Of a stretch of 64,000 bases of DNA, positions 17,081 through 26,064 are shown in pieces (position 1 is the stretch's first letter; every line of letters begins with the position of its first letter). A model generated the notes under the pieces. That model was not told where the DNA came from. It ran no database searches and worked only from the letters and a program-made list of their open reading frames with translations. The stretch is taken from NCBI RefSeq assembly GCF_000283655.1, contig NC_016622.1, forward strand, positions 756,501-820,500, written 5' to 3'. A program made the translations under genes and the position numbers. The DNA comes from Azospirillum lipoferum 4B (GTDB lineage: Bacteria > Pseudomonadota > Alphaproteobacteria > Azospirillales > Azospirillaceae).

Positions 17081-18136
17081 GTGCCTTCGCCGGTGCGGCT
17101 GCTGGGGATCGACCCCGGCCTGCGCCACACCGGCTGGGGCATCATCGACGTGGCGGGTAACCGTCTGAGCCACGTCGCCGACGGCGCGGTGCATTCCGAC
17201 GACTCCTGTCCGCTGGCCGAGCGGCTGCTGCAGCTTCACGACGCCCTGTCGGCGGTGGTGGAGCGCTACCGTCCCGACGAGGCGGCGGTGGAGGAGACCT
17301 TCGTCAACAGCAACGCCGTCTCGACGCTGAAGCTGGGGCAGGCCCGCGCCGTGGCGCTGCTGGTGCCGGCCCAGGCCGGGCTGGCGGTGGCGGAATACGC
17401 CAACAACATGGTCAAGAAGGCGGTCGTCGGCCAAGGCCGCGCCGAAAAGGCGCAGGTCCAGACCATGGTGCGCCTGCTGCTGCCCGGCTGCGAGATCGGC
17501 AGCCCCGACGCCGCCGACGCGCTCGCCGTGGCGATCTGCCATGCGCACCACCGCGCAAGCTGGACGATGTGGCGGCGGGGTGGTGAAGCGTCCCAACCGG
17601 CGCAAAGCGCCCTCTCCCGTCCCGGGAGAGGGAGGGGACCCGCCGCAGGCGGGGAGGGTGAGGGGCTATCCACCCCGCCACTCGCCAAACAAGCCAAACG
17701 CCTCCCGACCCCCGAAGAAACCGAACGCGCCCACGTGCTTCGCCGCGATTCCACCGAGGTGGAAAAAATGCTGTGGCAGAAGCTGCGGAACGGCCAGCTG
17801 GGGGCGAAATTCCGTCGTCAGGAACCAATATTCGGCTTTACCGTCGACTTCGTTTCACACGATCACCGGCTGATCATCGAACTGGATGGCGGCCAGCATG
17901 CAGAGCAGCGCGCCGCCCATGATGAACGACGCTCCAGGATGCTGGAGCAGGCCGGTTTTCGCATCATGCGGTTCTGGAATACGGATGTTGGCGACAACCT
18001 CGACGGTGTCCTGACGACTATCAAGGCGCGCTTGGACGAAACTTCCGTCCTGCGGCGGCCGGTCGCCGCGGCGAACCCCTCACCCGGCCCTGCGGGCCAC
18101 CCTCTCCCGGGGCGGGAGAGGGACTCGGAGTCCTGA
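17081..18136 (+). CDS. ruvC: RuvC Holliday-junction resolvase fused to a DUF559 nuclease domain
   Basis: One uninterrupted frame of 351 codons, twice the normal RuvC length. Residues 1-160 are Ruv[13 protein letters not shown] with Asp11, VEETFVNSN with Glu71, and [16 protein letters not shown] with Asp143 and Asp146 give the full catalytic tetrad. Residues 175-205 are translated from a GC-rich palindrome and are low complexity. From about 215 a complete DUF559 domain follows ([29 protein letters not shown] with Asp256, [10 protein letters not shown] with Glu267 and Asp269, RFWNTDV). The tail is translated from a second palindrome. RuvC usually ends near residue 173. GTG 17081 has GAGG 5 bases ahead; GTG 17048 is an alternative. 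A GTG at 17735 could start the DUF559 part separately. ruvA begins 3 bases after the stop. Confidence 0.9.
   Translation: MPSPVRLLGIDPGLRHTGWGIIDVAGNRLSHVADGAVHSDDSCPLAERLLQLHDALSAVVERYRPDEAAVEETFVNSNAVSTLKLGQARAVALLVPAQAGLAVAEYANNMVKKAVVGQGRAEKAQVQTMVRLLLPGCEIGSPDAADALAVAICHAHHRASWTMWRRGGEASQPAQSALSRPGRGRGPAAGGEGEGLSTPPLAKQAKRLPTPEETERAHVLRRDSTEVEKMLWQKLRNGQLGAKFRRQEPIFGFTVDFVSHDHRLIIELDGGQHAEQRAAHDERRSRMLEQAGFRIMRFWNTDVGDNLDGVLTTIKARLDETSVLRRPVAAANPSPGPAGHPLPGRERDSES
17610..17665. repeat. Class B palindrome, left end of DUF559 cassette
   Basis: A 56-base GC-rich element within the ruvC frame: perfect hairpin CCCTCTCCCG-TC-CCGGGAGAGGG type, then a second small dyad and GGTGAGGGG. It is the inverted counterpart of 18076-18122. 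Confidence 0.8.
18076..18122. repeat. Class B palindrome, right end of DUF559 cassette
   Basis: A 47-base element near the end of the fused ruvC frame, 17 bases before the ruvA start. It reads as the reverse complement of the left element with a shorter spacer. It could form a hairpin in the mRNA just ahead of the ruvA ribosome-binding region. Confidence 0.8.
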
Positions 18137-18139
18137 ACC

Positions 18140-18766
18140 ATGATCGCCAAGCTGACCGGCATCGTCGATTCCACCGGCACCGACTGGGTCGTGCTCGACG
18201 TGAACGGAGTCGGTTACCTGCTGTCCTGCTCCAACCGCACGCTGTCGCGCATGGCGGTGGGCGAGCGCGTGTCGTTGGTGGTGGAGACCTTCATCCGCGA
18301 GGAGCGCATCGTCCTGCACGGCTTCGGCGATCAGGCGGAACGGGAGTGGTTCAAGCTGCTGACCACCATCCAGGGCGTCGGTGCCCGGCTGGCGCTGTCG
18401 ATCCTCGGCGTGCTCGACCCCGACCAGCTGACGCGCGCCATCGCGTCGCAGGACAAGACCGCGCTGGTGCGCGCCGACGGCGTCGGGCCGAAGGTGGCGG
18501 CGCGCATCCTGAACGAACTCAAGGACAAGGTCGGCAATCTGGCGCTCGGCCCCGCGGCGACCGTGGGCGCGCCGGCCGGCAAGGGCGCCCCCGCCGCCGT
18601 GCCCGGCGCCAGCCCGGCGCTGGCCGACGCGGTGTCGGCGCTGGTCAATCTCGGCTATGGCCGGTCGGAGGCCTTCGGCGCGGTCGTCGCCGCCGGGCGC
18701 GTGCTGGGCGATGACGCCGGCGTGTCCGATCTGATCCGCCAGGGCCTCAAGGAACTGAGCCAATGA
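18140..18766 (+). CDS. ruvA: Holliday junction branch-migration protein RuvA
   Basis: A 208-residue RuvA. The N-terminal OB fold ([28 protein letters not shown]), the tandem helix-hairpin-helix region ([17 protein letters not shown] and [17 protein letters not shown]) and the C-terminal RuvB-binding domain ([16 protein letters not shown]) are all present. An Ala/Pro/Gly-rich flexible linker precedes domain III. RuvA tetramers clamp the Holliday junction and recruit RuvB. The last four bases overlap the ruvB start (ATGA). Confidence 0.97.
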   Translation: MIAKLTGIVDSTGTDWVVLDVNGVGYLLSCSNRTLSRMAVGERVSLVVETFIREERIVLHGFGDQAEREWFKLLTTIQGVGARLALSILGVLDPDQLTRAIASQDKTALVRADGVGPKVAARILNELKDKVGNLALGPAATVGAPAGKGAPAAVPGASPALADAVSALVNLGYGRSEAFGAVVAAGRVLGDDAGVSDLIRQGLKELSQ

Positions 18767-19836
18767 GCGCCCCCCAAAACGATCGTCTGGTCCAGCCGGG
18801 CCAGGGCTACGGCGATTCGGGCGAGGCGTCGATCCGTCCGCTGTCGCTCGCCGAGTTCATCGGCCAGCGCCAGGCGCGCGAGAACCTGTCGATCTTCATC
18901 CAGGCCGCCCGCTCCCGCAACGAGGCGCTGGACCATGTGCTGCTGTTCGGGCCCCCCGGCCTGGGCAAGACCACGCTGGCGCAGATCGTGGCGCGCGAGC
19001 TGGGGGTCGGCTTCCGCGCCACCTCCGGTCCGGTCATCGCGCGGGCCGGCGATCTGGCGGCGCTGCTGACCAACCTGCAGCCGCACGACGTCCTCTTCAT
19101 CGACGAGATTCATCGCCTTAATCCCGCCGTGGAAGAGGTGCTCTATCCCGCCATGGAGGATTTCCAGCTCGACCTCATCATCGGCGAAGGCCCGTCGGCG
19201 CGGTCCATCCGGATCGACCTGCCGCCCTTCACCCTTGTCGGTGCCACGACGCGCAGCGGCCTGATCACGCGGCCCCTGCGCGAACGCTTCGGCATTCCCG
19301 TGCGCCTGCAATTCTACGAGCCGGACGAGCTGGAGCTGATCGTGCGCCGCGCCGCCGGGGTGCTCGGCATGGGCATCACGCCGGAGGGCGCGCGCGAGAT
19401 CGCCAACCGCTCGCGCGGGACGCCGCGCGTGTCGGGCCGGCTGCTGCGCCGGGTGCGTGATTTCGCCGCAGTGGCGGGGGTGGAGGAGGTCGACAAGCGC
19501 GTCGCCGATGCCGCGCTGACCCGGCTGGAGGTCGACCGGCTCGGGCTGGACAGCATGGACCGCCGCTATCTCGGGCTGGTCGCCAACAACTATGGCGGCG
19601 GACCGGTGGGCGTGGAGACGCTGGGCGCCGCGCTGGGCGAACAGCGCGACGTGCTGGAGGAGGTGGTCGAACCCTACCTGATCCAGCAGGGCTTCCTGCA
19701 GCGCACGCCGCGCGGGCGCATGCTGACCGATCAGGGCTTCCGCTATCTCGGCCTCAACCCGCCGAACGCGCCGATCCGGCAGCTCGACCTGCTGGACCGG
19801 GTTCCGGATCCGACGGAAGGGGATGGCGATGAGTGA
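18763..19836 (+). CDS. ruvB: Holliday junction DNA helicase RuvB
   Basis: A 357-residue AAA+ motor that drives branch migration with RuvA. The N-terminal [11 protein letters not shown], Walker [13 protein letters not shown], Walker [16 protein letters not shown] and sensor region [19 protein letters not shown] are intact. The C-terminal winged helix ([18 protein letters not shown]) is also complete. It overlaps ruvA by 4 bases and ybgC by about 14, so the ruv genes and tol genes form one tightly packed run. Confidence 0.98.
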   Translation: MSAPQNDRLVQPGQGYGDSGEASIRPLSLAEFIGQRQARENLSIFIQAARSRNEALDHVLLFGPPGLGKTTLAQIVARELGVGFRATSGPVIARAGDLAALLTNLQPHDVLFIDEIHRLNPAVEEVLYPAMEDFQLDLIIGEGPSARSIRIDLPPFTLVGATTRSGLITRPLRERFGIPVRLQFYEPDELELIVRRAAGVLGMGITPEGAREIANRSRGTPRVSGRLLRRVRDFAAVAGVEEVDKRVADAALTRLEVDRLGLDSMDRRYLGLVANNYGGGPVGVETLGAALGEQRDVLEEVVEPYLIQQGFLQRTPRGRMLTDQGFRYLGLNPPNAPIRQLDLLDRVPDPTEGDGDE

Positions 19837-20311
19837 GCGCGCCGCCTCGCTTTCAGGATGGTTCGCCGAGGACGGTACGCACCGCTTTCCGCTGCGGGTC
19901 TATTACGAGGACACCGACGCCGGCGGCATCGTCTATCACGCCAATTACCTCCGCTTTGCGGAGCGGGCGCGGACGGAGATGCTCACCCTGATGGGCTTCC
20001 GTCAGAAGGAGATGGCGGAGGGCTCGGGCGATGTCACAGGTGTGTCATTTGCGGTACGGCGTCTGACCATTGATTTTGACGCGCCTGCCAAGCTGGAGGA
20101 CACGCTTGAAGTGGAAACCCGAATCGTCGATATCCGCGGTGCCTCCTTCGCAGTCGCACAAGTCATCCGCCGCGACGGTCGCGTGCTGGCGCGCGCCGAC
20201 CTGCAGCTGGTGACGATCAACCGGGCCGGGCGGGCCGTACGCCTGCCGGACCCGGTGAAAGCGGCGATGGAGACGCTGCACGACAAGCAAAGCTCCTCTC
20301 CACTAGCCTGA
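19823..20311 (+). CDS. ybgC: Tol-Pal-associated acyl-CoA thioesterase YbgC
   Basis: A 162-residue hot-dog-fold thioesterase. The active-site motif [27 protein letters not shown] carries the catalytic Asp. YbgC hydrolyses short-chain or acyl-ACP thioesters and is the first gene of the tol-pal cluster in most proteobacteria. The frame opens inside the end of ruvB (ATG 19823, or ATG 19829), so translation is probably coupled. A 59-base gap separates it from tolQ. Confidence 0.94.
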   Translation: MAMSERAASLSGWFAEDGTHRFPLRVYYEDTDAGGIVYHANYLRFAERARTEMLTLMGFRQKEMAEGSGDVTGVSFAVRRLTIDFDAPAKLEDTLEVETRIVDIRGASFAVAQVIRRDGRVLARADLQLVTINRAGRAVRLPDPVKAAMETLHDKQSSSPLA

Positions 20312-20370
20312 TTTTCCAGTTACTTCTCTTTCCACCCCGTGCCAACAGCGCAAACGCGAGACTGACTGCG

Positions 20371-21105
20371 ATGGACGCCCTGCAAACCGCCCAACTGGCC
20401 GGCAACGCCGCCGCCACGACGGCACATGAGATCACCATGCTCGGCCTGTTCTGGCAGGCCGATGCGGTCGTCAAGATCGTGATGCTGATGCTCATCGTCG
20501 CCTCGGTCTGGTGCTGGGCGATCATCATCGAGAAGCTGATGCGGATCCGCCGCCTGAACGCCCAGGCCGACGCCTTCGAGGAGGCGTTCTGGTCCGGCGG
20601 CTCGCTGGATGCGCTGTACGACCGCATCGGCCAAGCGCCGGCCGACCCGATGGCCGCGACCTTCGCCGCCGGCATGCGCGAATGGCGCCACGCCGCCGAC
20701 CGCGGCATCGCCGGCACGATGAAGGGCTCGCTGCAGCAGCGGGTCGAACGGGTGATGGCGGTGACCATCGGCCGCGAGATGGCGCGGGCCGAACGCTACA
20801 TGACCTTCCTGGCCTCGGTCGGCTCCACCGCCCCCTTCATCGGCCTGTTCGGCACGGTTTGGGGCATCATGAATTCCTTCACCTCCATCGCCGGTTCGGG
20901 CAACACCAGCCTCGCCGTGGTGGCGCCCGGCATCGCCGAGGCACTGTTCGCCACCGCCATGGGCCTGCTGGCCGCCATCCCGGCGGTGCTGTCCTACAAC
21001 AAGTTCTCCACCGACCTCGGCCGCTACGCCGACCGGCTGGACACCTTCTCGGGCGAGTTCTCGGCGATCCTGTCCCGCCACCTCGAGGAGCGGGGAGCCG
21101 CCTGA
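20371..21105 (+). CDS. tolQ: Tol-Pal system proton channel subunit TolQ
   Basis: A 244-residue inner-membrane protein of the TolQ/ExbB/MotA family. One hydrophobic helix lies near residues 25-48 (VVKIVMLMLIVASVWCWAIIIEKLM), then a cytoplasmic loop, then two more helices containing the conserved VGSTAPFIGLFGTVWGIMNSF and VAPGIAEALFATAMGLLAAIPAVL. With TolR it forms the proton-driven motor that energises TolA for outer-membrane constriction at division. tolR starts 3 bases after the stop. Confidence 0.97.
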   Translation: MDALQTAQLAGNAAATTAHEITMLGLFWQADAVVKIVMLMLIVASVWCWAIIIEKLMRIRRLNAQADAFEEAFWSGGSLDALYDRIGQAPADPMAATFAAGMREWRHAADRGIAGTMKGSLQQRVERVMAVTIGREMARAERYMTFLASVGSTAPFIGLFGTVWGIMNSFTSIAGSGNTSLAVVAPGIAEALFATAMGLLAAIPAVLSYNKFSTDLGRYADRLDTFSGEFSAILSRHLEERGAA

Positions 21106-21108
21106 ACC

Positions 21109-21591
21109 ATGGCCGGACAACTCGCAGGCAAATCCCACGGGCGTGGCAAGCGCCGGGGCTATCGCGCGATGGCCGAGATCAACATGACGCCGTTCATCGA
21201 CGTCATGCTGGTCCTGCTGATCGTCTTCATGGTGGCCGCCCCGATGCTGACCGTCGGCGTGCCGGTCGACCTGCCCAAGACCAACGCTGCTCCGCTGGAG
21301 CAGCAGAAGGATCCGCTGTTCGTCACCGTGCAGACCGACGGCCGCGTTTTCGTGCAGGAGACGGCGGTCGAGCTGACCAACATGGTGCCGCTGCTGATCG
21401 CGGTGACCAACAACAACCCGGAGGCCCGCATCCTGGTCCGCGGCGACGCCAAGATCGCCTATGGCAAGATGCTGGAGGTGATGGGCACCATGAGCGCCGC
21501 CGGCTTCAAGAAGGTCGGTCTGGTTGCCGAGATGCCGAACGGCCCGACCGCGTCCAGCGCGCGGGTCGGTGCACCCAAGCCGGCGCGTTGA
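21109..21591 (+). CDS. tolR: Tol-Pal system protein TolR
   Basis: A 160-residue TolR of the ExbD family. A short basic cytoplasmic N terminus is followed by a single membrane helix carrying the proton-path aspartate in MTPFIDVMLVLLIVFMVAAP. The periplasmic domain includes the VPVDLPKTNA and VRGDAKIAYGKMLEVMG blocks. It shares the operon with tolQ and tolA. Confidence 0.96.
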   Translation: MAGQLAGKSHGRGKRRGYRAMAEINMTPFIDVMLVLLIVFMVAAPMLTVGVPVDLPKTNAAPLEQQKDPLFVTVQTDGRVFVQETAVELTNMVPLLIAVTNNNPEARILVRGDAKIAYGKMLEVMGTMSAAGFKKVGLVAEMPNGPTASSARVGAPKPAR

Positions 21592-21607
21592 GGCGGGCGG
21601 AACTCCC

Positions 21608-22810
21608 ATGCGCAAGCCCCTGATCGCCTCGGCGGTGCTGCACGTCGCGCTGGTCGCGCTGATGGTGCTCGGCATGCCGCCCAGCGATCGCAAGCTCGAA
21701 ATCGCCTCCTCGATCCCGATCGAGATCGTCGACGTCGGCGAGATCACCGAGGCCGCCCGCGTCGAGAAGGGCGAACCGAAGCCGGCCGCCAGCGCGGCGG
21801 CCCGTCCGCCGGTACCCGAAGCGAAGCCTGCCCCGCCGGCGCCCGAGCCGCCGGACGAGGAGGACGAACCGCCGCCTCCGCCACCGCCACCGACGAAGAC
21901 GCCGGAGCCGCCGAAGGTCGCCCAGGTGCCGCCGCCGCCGCGCGAGCCGACGCCACCGCCCAAGCCGGCCCCGACGCCCCCTCCGCCTCCGCCGCCACCC
22001 CCTCCGCCTCCGCCCCCGGATCCGGCGCCGTCGCCAACTCCCAAGCCGCCGGAGCCGCCGAAGCCTGAGCCTCCGAAACCGGAGCCGCCCAAGCCCGAGC
22101 CTCCCAAGCCGGAACCGAAGAAGCCCGAGCCCCCGAAGCCGGAACCGCCCAAACCGGAACCGCCGAAGGTCGAGCCGAAGAAGCCGGAGCCGCATAAGGA
22201 GCCGCCGAAGGAGGTCGCGAAGGCGGAGCCGCCGAAGGATGCCGCCAAGGCCGATCCGAAGAAAACGGAGGCTCCCGCGAAGCAGCCGGAGAAGCCGTCG
22301 GCCAAGACCGACCCGCTGTCCGACCTGCTGTCGAATGTCGGGAAGATCAAGCCGTCGGACAACCCGAAGGCGGACGGCAAGGCATCGGCCAGCGCCAACA
22401 GCGACGCCAAGCCCAGCCAGAAGACCGCATCCGCGGCTCCGGCCGGGGCGGCGAAGGCGACGAACGGCCCCGACAAGCCGTTCAAGCCGTCCGGCCGCGC
22501 GCTGGACGCCATCCGCGGGCAGCTGAGCAAGAACTGGAACTTCGACAGTGGCCGCAAGGACGCCGCGTCGATGCAGATCGAGATCCATGTGGAGGTCGGC
22601 CGCGACCACAGCGTGGTCCGCGCCTGGATCGACGACAAGTACCGGTCGCGCTACATGAGCGACGCCGCCTTCCGCGCGTCGGCGGATGCCGCCGTGCGCG
22701 CGGTCAAGCGGTCGAGCCCGCTGGAGTTGCTTTCCAGCGAGTTCACGGCTGACACTTATGAAAGCTGGCGCTACATCGTGTTCAATTTCGACCCGAGGGA
22801 CATGTTCTGA
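21608..22810 (+). CDS. tolA: TolA, proline-rich Tol-Pal energy transducer
   Basis: A 400-residue TolA. An N-terminal membrane helix (residues 5-22, [18 protein letters not shown]) contains the SxxxH-type motif that contacts TolQ/R. A very long linker follows: a run of prolines near residues 118-140, then more than ten KPEPP repeats, then Lys/Ala-rich sequence. The C-terminal domain (from about 295) contains [15 protein letters not shown] and ends in the TonB-like [17 protein letters not shown]. The start at 21608 is fixed by the membrane helix. In most Tol systems the linker is a helical Lys/Ala repeat; here much of it would be an extended polyproline helix. Confidence 0.95.
   Translation: MRKPLIASAVLHVALVALMVLGMPPSDRKLEIASSIPIEIVDVGEITEAARVEKGEPKPAASAAARPPVPEAKPAPPAPEPPDEEDEPPPPPPPPTKTPEPPKVAQVPPPPREPTPPPKPAPTPPPPPPPPPPPPPPDPAPSPTPKPPEPPKPEPPKPEPPKPEPPKPEPKKPEPPKPEPPKPEPPKVEPKKPEPHKEPPKEVAKAEPPKDAAKADPKKTEAPAKQPEKPSAKTDPLSDLLSNVGKIKPSDNPKADGKASASANSDAKPSQKTASAAPAGAAKATNGPDKPFKPSGRALDAIRGQLSKNWNFDSGRKDAASMQIEIHVEVGRDHSVVRAWIDDKYRSRYMSDAAFRASADAAVRAVKRSSPLELLSSEFTADTYESWRYIVFNFDPRDMF
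21860..22215 (+). repeat. Proline-coding tandem repeat in tolA
   Basis: About 350 bases coding for runs of Pro and KPEPP units. It contains a stretch of ten or more consecutive proline codons and multiple CCGGAGCCGCC-like units. Such a region is prone to slippage and would demand EF-P for translation. Confidence 0.85.
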
Positions 22811-22812
22811 CC

Positions 22813-24165
22813 ATGACGACGAAGACGAGGCTTCTGCTGAAGCTGGCCGGGGCGACCGGCGCGCTTCTCCTCTCCCTCGGCGTTGCCGCTCCGCAGGAGG
22901 CGCGCGCCGAGTTGCGCATCGACATCACGCGGGGCGTGTCCGAGCCGCTGCCCATCGCGATCACCAGCTTCGCCGGATCGGGCGGGCGCGACGCGCAGAT
23001 GGGCGCCGACATCTCCAAGGTCATCTCCGACGACCTGGAGCGGTCCGGCCTGTTCAAGCCGCTCGATCCGCGCGGCTTCCTGCAGACGCCGGACCAGCTG
23101 CGCAGCGGCGAGCCGCGTTACCAGGACTGGAAGGCGCTGGGCGCCCAGGCGCTGGTCGCCGGCAACACCACCACGGGCGGCGACGGCCGCATGAAGGTCG
23201 ATTTCCGCCTGTGGGACGTCGCCGCCGGCCAATACATGCAGGGGCTGAGCTACAGCGCCTCGCCGCAGGAATGGCGCCGCATCGCCCACATCGTCGCCGA
23301 CGCCATCTACAAGCGGCTGACCGGCGAGGACGGCTATTTCGACACGCGCATCGTCTATGTCGCCGAATCCGGCCCGGCGAACGCGCGCAAGAAGCAGCTG
23401 GCCATCATGGACCAGGACAGCGCCAACCATCAGTTCCTGACCGACGGCCAGACCCTGGTCCTGACGCCGCGCTTCTCGCCGACGTCGCAGGAAATCACCT
23501 ACATGTCGTACTTCAACAAGAAGCCGCGCGTGTACCTGTTCAACATCGATACCGGCCGCCAGGAGGTCCTGGGCGACTTCCCCGGCATGACCTTCGCCCC
23601 GCGCTTCTCGCCGGACGGCAACAAGGTCATCATGTCGATGGCCCAGAACGGCAACACCGACATCTATACGCTGGACCTGCGCACCCGCCGCCAGACCCAG
23701 CTGACCGACGCGCCGGGCATCGACACCGCCCCCAGCTATTCGCCGGACGGCCAGCGGATCGTCTTCGAGTCGGACCGCGGCGGCACGCAGCAGCTCTATG
23801 TCATGGGCGCCGACGGCTCGGGCGTGAAGCGGCTGACCTTCGGCGAGGGCCGCTACGGTACGCCGGTGTGGTCGCCGCGCGGCGACCTGATCGCCTTCAC
23901 GCGCCAGCGTGGTAGCAGCTTTGCAGTGGGCGTAATCCGTCCGGATGGGACGGGGGAACGAATCCTGACCGAAGCCTTCCACGTCGAGGGTCCGACCTGG
24001 GCACCGAACGGCCGTGTTCTCATGTTCTTCAAGGACTTGCCGTCAGGTGACGGCCGTGGCCGCAATGCCAAGCTGTACAGCATCGACATCACCGGCGCCA
24101 ACGAGCGCCGCGTCAGCAGCCCGGTCGATGCGTCGGACCCCGCGTGGTCGCCCTTGATTCCCTAG
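22813..24165 (+). CDS. tolB: Tol-Pal system beta-propeller protein TolB
   Basis: A 450-residue periplasmic protein. A signal peptide of about 34 residues ends at EARAEL, followed by the N-terminal domain ([16 protein letters not shown]) that occludes or displays the TolA box. A six-bladed propeller of PD40-type repeats follows ([27 protein letters not shown] and [11 protein letters not shown]). TolB binds Pal and is released by TolA pulling. It starts 2 bases after the tolA stop codon. Confidence 0.97.
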   Translation: MTTKTRLLLKLAGATGALLLSLGVAAPQEARAELRIDITRGVSEPLPIAITSFAGSGGRDAQMGADISKVISDDLERSGLFKPLDPRGFLQTPDQLRSGEPRYQDWKALGAQALVAGNTTTGGDGRMKVDFRLWDVAAGQYMQGLSYSASPQEWRRIAHIVADAIYKRLTGEDGYFDTRIVYVAESGPANARKKQLAIMDQDSANHQFLTDGQTLVLTPRFSPTSQEITYMSYFNKKPRVYLFNIDTGRQEVLGDFPGMTFAPRFSPDGNKVIMSMAQNGNTDIYTLDLRTRRQTQLTDAPGIDTAPSYSPDGQRIVFESDRGGTQQLYVMGADGSGVKRLTFGEGRYGTPVWSPRGDLIAFTRQRGSSFAVGVIRPDGTGERILTEAFHVEGPTWAPNGRVLMFFKDLPSGDGRGRNAKLYSIDITGANERRVSSPVDASDPAWSPLIP

Positions 24166-24315
24166 TGGAGTAGCCCTATTTTGCGGCCACGCGAGAGCAA
24201 TGCTCAAGACTTGGGTTGGACGTCGTCTTTTCGTCGGGGCTTGGCGGAAAGAAGCGGCTCTCGCGCCGATAATTGTCCGACCACTCAACAAGTTTCGTTC
24301 AAGGGGTCCCTGAAC

Positions 24316-24786
24316 ATGCGTATGAAGTTCCTCGCTCTCGCCGCGGTCGCTCTGCTTGCCGCTTGCGAATCCACTCCGAACGACGCCGCCAACGGCGCGA
24401 ACACCGGTGCCCAGCAGTCGTCGGTCCGTCCGGGTTCGGCGGAAGATTTCGTCGTCAACGTCGGCGACCGCGTCTTCTTCGGCCTGGACCGCTACGACCT
24501 GTCGCCGGAGGCCCGCGCCACCCTGGACCGTCAGGCCAAGTGGCTGCAGACCTACGGCTCGGTCACCGTCACCGTCGAGGGCCATGCCGACGAGCGCGGC
24601 ACCCGCGAGTACAACCTGGCTCTCGGTGAGCGCCGCGCCAACTCGGTGAAGAACTACCTGGCCGCCAAGGGCATCACCCCGAACCGCGTCAATGTCGTGT
24701 CCTACGGCAAGGAGCGTCCGGCGGTGGTTGGCTCGAACGAGGCCGCCTGGTCGCAGAACCGCCGTGGCGTGACCGTCGTCAACTGA
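24316..24786 (+). CDS. pal: Peptidoglycan-associated lipoprotein Pal
   Basis: A 156-residue outer-membrane lipoprotein. The signal peptide ends in the lipobox LLAAC with Cys17 as the acylated residue. The OmpA-like peptidoglycan-binding domain includes VFFGLDRYDLSPEA, VEGHADERGTREYNLALGERRA and the conserved C-terminal region. Pal anchors the outer membrane to peptidoglycan and is recycled to the septum by the Tol motor. It starts 150 bases after tolB and is followed by a strong terminator, so the operon appears to end here. Confidence 0.97.
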   Translation: MRMKFLALAAVALLAACESTPNDAANGANTGAQQSSVRPGSAEDFVVNVGDRVFFGLDRYDLSPEARATLDRQAKWLQTYGSVTVTVEGHADERGTREYNLALGERRANSVKNYLAAKGITPNRVNVVSYGKERPAVVGSNEAAWSQNRRGVTVVN

Positions 24787-24820
24787 TGACGCCGGTCCCC
24801 GCCTGACGGGGAATGGAGAC

Positions 24821-24863
24821 AAGGCGCCGCCGCCGGGCAACCGGTGCGGCGCCTTTTCTTTTG
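24821..24863 (+). terminator. Intrinsic terminator after pal
   Basis: A 10-bp stem AAGGCGCCGC (24821-24830) pairs with GCGGCGCCTT (24846-24855) and is followed by TTTCTTTT. It lies 35 bases beyond the pal stop codon and should end the tol-pal transcript. Confidence 0.88.
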
Positions 24864-24896
24864 GCGGGCGGTGCAGCAGCCGTTCCGCATTGGACG

Positions 24897-25009
24897 CCCT
24901 TCTCCCCTTGCGGGAGAAGGGTTGGGATGAGGGGTAAGAGGCCAAAGGCCGATGGAACCATCGACTTGCGCCCCCTCACCCCCACCCCTCTCCCACAAGG
25001 GGAGAGGGG
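24897..25009. repeat. Class B palindromic pair
   Basis: Two G/C-rich hairpins in inverted orientation, about 50 bases apart: CCCTTCTCCC/GGGAGAAGGG at 24897-24921 followed by GGGATGAGGGG, then CCCCCTCACC with CCCCTCTCCC/GGGGAGAGGGG ending at 25009. The layout is like the two ends of the DUF559 cassette in ruvC but with no coding sequence between them. Confidence 0.75.
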
Positions 25010-25200
25010 CTTGTTCACCTTAGGCGATTTCACCTTGTTCGTTGCCGCATACGCCAACACGGGCATAGGACGACGGCGGTTCTTTGCGCCGCTGCGAAAC
25101 TTCTGCTAAACAGCGGCCATTGCGTCGCCTTTTTCGTTTGCCATGGTCGCCGTGGGTGTTTCCGCCCTCCGGCCTCAGATCTCCTCAGGATCCCACGCGC

Positions 25201-26064
25201 ATGACCCACATCCGTCCCGTCGCCGCCCTGCTGCTGGGTGGCATGCTCGCGGCAAGCCCCGCACTGGCCCAGTCGAAGGGGCAGATCGAGCGGCTGCAAT
25301 CGCTGGAAACGCAGGTCGCGGTACTGGGCGGGCCGGTGGAGGTGGCGCAGCTGTCGCCCTCCGTCGCGGCGGATTTCGAGATCCGGCTGCAGAACCTGGA
25401 ACGCTCGATGCAAGAGCTGACCGGCAAATACGAGGAGTCGACCTATCAGATCGGCCAACTGCGCGAGCGTCTGGAGAAGATCAACGGCGACATCGATTTC
25501 CGCCTGAAGGACCTGGAGAAGGGCGGCAGTGCGATGGGCGGTGCCATGGGTGGCGCAATGGGGGGGGCCATGTCCGACGCCGCTCCGCCCAAGGCGGCCG
25601 CGAAGGCGGAGGACAAGAAGCCCGCCGACAAGCCGGCGCAGACCGCAACGGCCAACCCGCCGTCCACCGCCGGGCTGTCGCCGGAAAAGCAGTATGAGCA
25701 GGCCTTCGAACTGCTGCGCAACTCCGACTATGACCGGGCGGAGAAGGCGCTGCAGGAGTTCATCGTCAAGAACAAGAGCCATGCCTATGCCGGCAATGCG
25801 CAGTACTGGCTGGGCGAGAGCTATTACGTCCGCAACAAGTATCCGGAAGCGGCCCAGGCCTTCGCCGAAGTGCTGTCCAAGTACCGCAACAACCCGAAGG
25901 CGGCGGACAGCCTGCTGAAGCTGGGCATGACGCTGCAGCAGATGAACAAGAAGTCGGATGCCTGCACCGCCTTCAGCCAATTGCTGACCAAGTTCCCCGA
26001 AGCCTCGGCCAGCGTGAAGCGCCGCGCCGACACGGAGCGCAAGCGCATCAATTGCCCGGGCTGA
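25201..26064 (+). CDS. cpoB: Cell division coordinator CpoB (YbgF)
   Basis: A 287-residue periplasmic protein. A signal peptide (residues 1-22, ending SPALA) is followed by an N-terminal coiled coil (SKGQIERLQSLETQVAVL ... LRERLEKINGDIDFRLKDLE). A Gly/Met/Ala repeat and a Lys/Ala/Pro linker come next. C-terminal TPR repeats follow (YEQAFELLRNSDYDRAEKALQEF, NAQYWLGESYYVRNKYPEAAQAF). CpoB couples Tol-Pal constriction with PBP1B peptidoglycan synthesis. Eight consecutive G at 25560-25567 lie in the linker. The stop codon overlaps the tilS start (TGATG). Confidence 0.94.
   Translation: MTHIRPVAALLLGGMLAASPALAQSKGQIERLQSLETQVAVLGGPVEVAQLSPSVAADFEIRLQNLERSMQELTGKYEESTYQIGQLRERLEKINGDIDFRLKDLEKGGSAMGGAMGGAMGGAMSDAAPPKAAAKAEDKKPADKPAQTATANPPSTAGLSPEKQYEQAFELLRNSDYDRAEKALQEFIVKNKSHAYAGNAQYWLGESYYVRNKYPEAAQAFAEVLSKYRNNPKAADSLLKLGMTLQQMNKKSDACTAFSQLLTKFPEASASVKRRADTERKRINCPG

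Larger units (their letters stand above)
17610..18122 (+). mobile_element. Putative palindrome-bounded DUF559 cassette inserted in ruvC
   Basis: A 513-base segment with related GC-rich palindromes at its ends in inverted orientation. The left end (17610-17665) is a hairpin CCCTCTCCCG/CGGGAGAGGG followed by CCGCCGCAGGCGGG and GGTGAGGGG. The right end (18076-18122) is the mirror image: CCCCTCACC, then GGCCCTGCGGGCC, then CCCTCTCCCG/CGGGAGAGGG. Between them is the DUF559 nuclease coding segment. No transposase and no clear target-site duplication are visible. Mobility is an inference from the inverted ends and the interruption of a normally shorter gene. Confidence 0.55.
24787..25200. other. Intergenic region between pal and cpoB
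   Basis: About 410 bases with no supported gene. It contains the pal terminator (24821-24863) and a long class B palindrome pair (24897-25009). The segment 25010-25200 should hold a cpoB promoter; none is obvious. Confidence 0.65.

Noticed and set aside
20320-22638. A 772-codon reverse-strand open frame with Gly/Ser repeats
   Set aside because: It is antisense to tolQ, tolR and tolA. Its composition is the complement of the proline-rich tolA codons, and it has no family features.
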